The translations under genes were made by a program, and so were the position numbers. From NCBI RefSeq assembly GCF_900187385.1, contig NZ_FYEY01000001.1, positions 5,704,001 through 5,768,000 on the forward strand: a DNA stretch of 64,000 nucleotides, written 5' to 3'. Below the pieces are notes generated by a model. It was given only the letters and a program-made list of their open reading frames with translations, was not told the origin of the DNA and searched no databases. Every line of letters begins with the position of its first letter. Position 1 is the first letter of the stretch. The DNA comes from Streptomyces sp. 2114.4. Its GTDB lineage: Bacteria; Actinomycetota; Actinomycetes; Streptomycetales; Streptomycetaceae. Shown piece by piece: positions 60,968-64,000 of the stretch.

Positions 60968-62332
60968 TCACAGCCGCGCCGCCTTCAGCCCCATGTGCAG
61001 CAGCAGCCGGTGCTCGCCGTCGTCCAGGTCGAGGCCGGTCAGTTTCTCCACCCGGCCCAGGCGGTAGTAGAGCGTCTGACGGTGGATGCCCAGGGCCTGG
61101 GCGGTGCGGCTCGCCTGGCCCGCGCAGTCGAGGAACACCTCGGCGGTGCGCGCGAGTTCGGCGTGCGCGGGGGCCAGCAGCGGGCCGATGGCCGGGTCGG
61201 GGGCGGAGTCCGGCAGCGCGGTCAGCATGCGGTACGGGCCGAGGGCGTCCCACTGGGTGACCGGGCCCAGCCGGGGCTCGGCGCGGGCCGCGCGGGCCGC
61301 GTCCAGCGCTTCTCGCCAGGTGGCCGGGAGGTCGGTCAACTCCTGTGTCCCGGCGCCGATTCCGGCGGCGCCCGGCCGGAGCGGGGGGTGCCCGGCGGGG
61401 CCGCCGCTGCGCGCGCCGCCGCGGGCCGCCCGCCCCTCGGCCGGTACGGCGCCGGCGCGCGGGGAGCGCAGCAGATGCTCGGCCACCGCATGGGCGGGGG
61501 CGAGCGCACCGGCCGAGCGCAGGCGTACCAGCGCGGCCAGGGCGGGTGCGGCGGCCGCGGGCTGCGGACGGGCCCCCGTCCCGGCGCGGCCGGCGGGCCC
61601 GCTGCCGGGTGGCGCGGCGGCATCCGCCTCGTCCGACCGGGCGGCCGGGAGGACCGGCCCGCCCGCGGGCAGCGCACACGCCGCCAGCAGGCCCGGCAGG
61701 CTGGGCAGCGGCGCCACATCGGTGTCCGAGGTGTCCCAGGGCAGCACCGCGACCAGGGTGAGCGGGATGCCCGAGGTGGAGCGCAGGCTGTCCCGCAGCG
61801 CATCGCTCAGCGCGGCCGCCGCGGCCGGCCGGCCGGAAGGCGGTGCGGCCAGCAACTCCCGCAGCAGATCGCCGAGTTCGGAACCGGCGCGAGCCTCGTC
61901 GGCCAGCAGCGCACCGATCCGGGCGGCGGTCTCCATCGCCTGGGCGATCCGCGGGTCGGGCGGTGCGCCACGGCTGCCCAGTTCGAGATCGGTCAGATGC
62001 CCGTCGTCCAGCAGCCAGACGTAGCCGTGCACGACGCCCCGATGGCGTACGGGCAGACAGATGCGGCCCTTGAAGACCCCGGCCGCCGGGTCCGGGGGGA
62101 TGCGCAGCGCCGTCCGGGCGCGGGCGATCCCGAACGCCTCGAACCAGGCCCGTACCGCCGCCGACGAGCGGCGCTGCAGGATCGAGCGGGTCCGCACGGG
62201 GTCCATGACCTCGTCGTCGTCGCCCTCGTGCGCGCCGAACGCAATCAGTCCGAAATCCCGGTCCTCCAGCGTCGCCGGGGCGCCGAGCGCCGCCGAGATC
62301 TCGTCCACGAGCTGCTGGTAATCGCCCCGCAT
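60968..62332 (-). CDS. PucR/CdaR-family transcriptional regulator, probably of proline utilisation
   Basis: The protein has 454 residues from ATG 62332; the frame extends upstream without conservation. It has an N-terminal PucR/CdaR-type sensor ([40 protein letters not shown]) and a C-terminal HTH_30 domain ([20 protein letters not shown] followed by [18 protein letters not shown]). It is divergent from proline dehydrogenase with a 337-nt gap, a typical arrangement for a regulator of the put genes. The middle region is Ala/Gly/Pro-rich and poorly conserved. Confidence 0.9.
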   Translation of the reverse strand: MRGDYQQLVDEISAALGAPATLEDRDFGLIAFGAHEGDDDEVMDPVRTRSILQRRSSAAVRAWFEAFGIARARTALRIPPDPAAGVFKGRICLPVRHRGVVHGYVWLLDDGHLTDLELGSRGAPPDPRIAQAMETAARIGALLADEARAGSELGDLLRELLAAPPSGRPAAAAALSDALRDSLRSTSGIPLTLVAVLPWDTSDTDVAPLPSLPGLLAACALPAGGPVLPAARSDEADAAAPPGSGPAGRAGTGARPQPAAAAPALAALVRLRSAGALAPAHAVAEHLLRSPRAGAVPAEGRAARGGARSGGPAGHPPLRPGAAGIGAGTQELTDLPATWREALDAARAARAEPRLGPVTQWDALGPYRMLTALPDSAPDPAIGPLLAPAHAELARTAEVFLDCAGQASRTAQALGIHRQTLYYRLGRVEKLTGLDLDDGEHRLLLHMGLKAARL

Positions 62333-62669
62333 CCGCCGCCCGGCTCCTCTCCTGTCGTCGCACCACCGGCCGCTACCGGTCGCCTGCCTTCGCACCACCG
62401 GTCGCCTGCCGTCACCCCACCGGCTCCCTGCCACCGCACCACTGGCATCACCAGTACCTCGGACACCTTTCACACCACCGGCACCACTGACCCGGTCCTC
62501 ACTCCTCCATTCTCATACATCTGTCTGAGATCCCGACCACGAAGGCGTGACAGCTGTCGATGGCCGGGAAGTGGCGGGATCCTTAAGTTTCAGGTGGCTC
62601 AATCTTGCCGACGCGTTCGCCCCGTCCGGCGTCCGCCGGTACTTGTCACCCTGAATCGTGGAGGTGCCC
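62333..62669. promoter_or_regulatory. Divergent promoter region between the PucR-type regulator and proline dehydrogenase genes
   Basis: No gene is seen in this 337-nt gap. It holds repeated CACCACCGG-type units (about 62355-62430) and an inverted repeat ACTGG-N5-CCAGT (62441-62455) that could be an operator. Confidence 0.4.
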
Positions 62670-63596
62670 ATGCTGGGTCCCGTGCTCCTCGCCGCAGCGC
62701 GCAGCAACAGCATCCGCCGTATCGTTGCGGCCGCCCCGGTCACCCGCCCCGTGGTGGACCGGTTCGTCGCCGGCGAGCGCCTGGACGAGTCCATGGCGGC
62801 CGTGCGGTCGCTGGCCGCGCGTGGCCTGGAGGTCACCCTCGACCACCTGGGCGAGGACATCACCGACCCGGCCGAGGCACTGCGCAACCGCGATGCCTAC
62901 CTGCACCTGGCCGCGGCCCTCAAGGAGCAGGGACTCGGCGTCAAGGCCGAGATGTCGGTCAAGCTGTCCGCTTTCGGGCAGGCGCTGGCCGGCGGCCACG
63001 AGCTGGCGCTGAAGAACGTCACTCCGGTGGTCGAGGCCGCCGCCGAGGCCGGTACGACGGTGACCCTCGACATGGAGGACCACACCACCGTCGACTCCAC
63101 CCTCGCGATCCTCGCCGACCTGCGGGAGCGCTTTCCCCAGACGGGCGCGGTGCTGCAGTCCTACCTCTTCCGTACCGAGGACGACTGCCGTGCGCTCGCC
63201 GGGGAAGGCTCCCGGGTACGGCTGGTCAAGGGCGCGTACAAAGAGCCCGCGACCGTCGCCTTCCAGGACAAGCGGGAGGTCGACAAGGCCTATGTGCGCT
63301 GCCTGAAGATCCTGATGGCCGGGGAGGGCTACCCCATGATCGGGTCGCACGACCCGCGGATGGTGGCCATCGGCCAGGACCTGGCCCGCCGCAACGGGCG
63401 CAAGCCGGCCGACTACGAATTCCAGATGCTGTACGGCATCCGCGAGGGCGAGCAGCAGCGACTGGTCGCCGACGGGCACCGTATGCGGGTGTACATCCCC
63501 TATGGCACCGACTGGTACGGATACTTCATGCGCAGGCTCGCCGAGCGCCCCGCGAACCTCGGATTCTTCTTGAGGTCGCTGGCGACCCGCGGCTGA
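62670..63596 (+). CDS. Proline dehydrogenase (monofunctional)
   Basis: The protein has 308 residues. ATG 62670 has GGAGG at 62660-62664; GTG 62658 is an alternative. This flavoenzyme oxidises proline to pyrroline-5-carboxylate. The barrel shows VKAEMSVKLSAFGQAL, TLDMEDHTTVDSTLAIL, QSYLFRTEDDC, RLVKGAYKEP (FAD-binding Lys) and IGSHDPRMV, ending with the substrate helix YGYFMRRLAERPANLGF. It is the short single-function form, paired with the next gene for the second step. Confidence 0.95.
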   Translation: MLGPVLLAAARSNSIRRIVAAAPVTRPVVDRFVAGERLDESMAAVRSLAARGLEVTLDHLGEDITDPAEALRNRDAYLHLAAALKEQGLGVKAEMSVKLSAFGQALAGGHELALKNVTPVVEAAAEAGTTVTLDMEDHTTVDSTLAILADLRERFPQTGAVLQSYLFRTEDDCRALAGEGSRVRLVKGAYKEPATVAFQDKREVDKAYVRCLKILMAGEGYPMIGSHDPRMVAIGQDLARRNGRKPADYEFQMLYGIREGEQQRLVADGHRMRVYIPYGTDWYGYFMRRLAERPANLGFFLRSLATRG

Positions 63597-63745
63597 TCCG
63601 CCCCGTGCGGGCGGGCGCGGGTGGATGCTGGAAGCCCGGGGTGCCTCCCGGACGGCGCCGCCCGCAGCCGCCCACCCGAAGCGGCCGCGGCCGCACCACC
63701 GACGTACGACAACCGACGAGCGAAATCGAAGGAGACACGGCCGCT

Positions 63746-64000
63746 ATGGACGCTGTGACCCAGGTCCCCGTGCCGGTGAACGAGCCGGTCCACACCTACG
63801 CCCCCGGCAGCCCGGAGCGTTCCCGTCTGGAGGCCAAGCTCAAGGAGCTGGCCGACAACCCGATCGAGCTGCCGATGACCATCGGCGGCGAGCGCCGGAT
63901 GGGCGGCGGCGAGCGTTTCGACGTCGTACAGCCGCACAACCACGCCTCCCGGCTCGGTACGTACGCCAACGCCACCGTCAAGGACGGCCAGGACGCGGTC
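63746..64000 (+). CDS. pruA: L-glutamate gamma-semialdehyde (P5C) dehydrogenase, 3' end outside window
   Basis: The first 85 residues are visible from ATG 63746, with AAGGAGA upstream. They read MDAVTQVPVPVNEPVHTYAP then an aldehyde-dehydrogenase N-terminus (IELPMTIGGERRMGGGERFD, VVQPHNHASRLGTYANATV). This matches the start of 1-pyrroline-5-carboxylate dehydrogenases, which oxidise the product of the preceding gene to glutamate. The catalytic Cys and Glu are outside the window. Confidence 0.9.
   Translation, partial: MDAVTQVPVPVNEPVHTYAPGSPERSRLEAKLKELADNPIELPMTIGGERRMGGGERFDVVQPHNHASRLGTYANATVKDGQDAV

Overview
The window is high-GC actinobacterial chromosome, almost certainly Streptomyces. 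Coding density is high, third codon positions are nearly all G or C, GTG starts are common, and several genes look leaderless. The gene order matches, from memory of Streptomyces coelicolor, roughly SCO5476 to SCO5520: oligopeptide ABC transporter, cysteine desulfurase/mnmA, ligA, rmdB, gatCAB, a second GGDEF/EAL gene, ilvBNC, serA and proline catabolism. No tRNA, rRNA, CRISPR, intact insertion sequence, prophage or antibiotic gene cluster was seen.

Layout. 1-4457: end of an oligopeptide ABC transporter operon (binding protein, permease, two ATPases). 4585-13055: M1 metallopeptidase, TRIC-type channel, thioesterase, cysteine desulfurase, secreted amidase, tRNA thiolase mnmA, a DUF4232-like lipoprotein and a membrane protein. 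13742-22183: gdhA, a LOG-family protein, an SDR, methionine synthase, ligA and the c-di-GMP enzyme rmdB. 22655-28543: methyltransferase, gatC-gatA-small ORF-gatB, F420-type oxidoreductase. 28583-50758 is the accessory stretch: a COG4705 membrane protein, a Tat lipoprotein related to dimethylformamidase, a secreted S33 peptidase, two aldo/keto reductases, a whiJ-like XRE/DUF397/ATPase trio, a GH18 chitinase, a DMT exporter, a low-GC pair of small ORFs next to a transposase remnant, an MMPL transporter, a large LuxR ATPase regulator, a sugar dehydrogenase and a 2-hydroxyacid dehydrogenase. 50908-53996 is a second GGDEF/EAL gene broken by a one-base frameshift. 54030-59621 is the branched-chain amino acid and serine block: ilvB leader peptide/attenuator, ilvB, ilvN, ilvC, serA. 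59757-64000: PRC-barrel protein, TetR regulator, PucR-type regulator, proline dehydrogenase and the start of the P5C dehydrogenase.

How the genes work together. Core functions are sulfur transfer to tRNA (cysteine desulfurase plus MnmA), Gln-tRNA amidation (GatCAB), DNA ligation (LigA), branched-chain amino acid and serine synthesis (IlvBNC, SerA), and glutamate/proline metabolism (GdhA, proline dehydrogenase, P5C dehydrogenase). Two c-di-GMP proteins frame the central region: RmdB has intact GGDEF and EAL motifs, whereas the gene before ilvB has an intact GGDEF, a degenerate EAL domain and a frameshift.

The clearest regulatory element is the ilvB leader: a 13-residue peptide with consecutive Ile-Leu-Val-Leu codons, followed by a hairpin with a six-T tract. 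Other regulatory signals are a DasR-like site before the chitinase, a BlaI/CopY-like palindrome between 28583-29428 and 29715-31433, an inverted repeat before gdhA, and about ten TANNNT -10 boxes lying 6 to 10 nt before start codons. The least explained piece is the low-GC island at 39240-39900.
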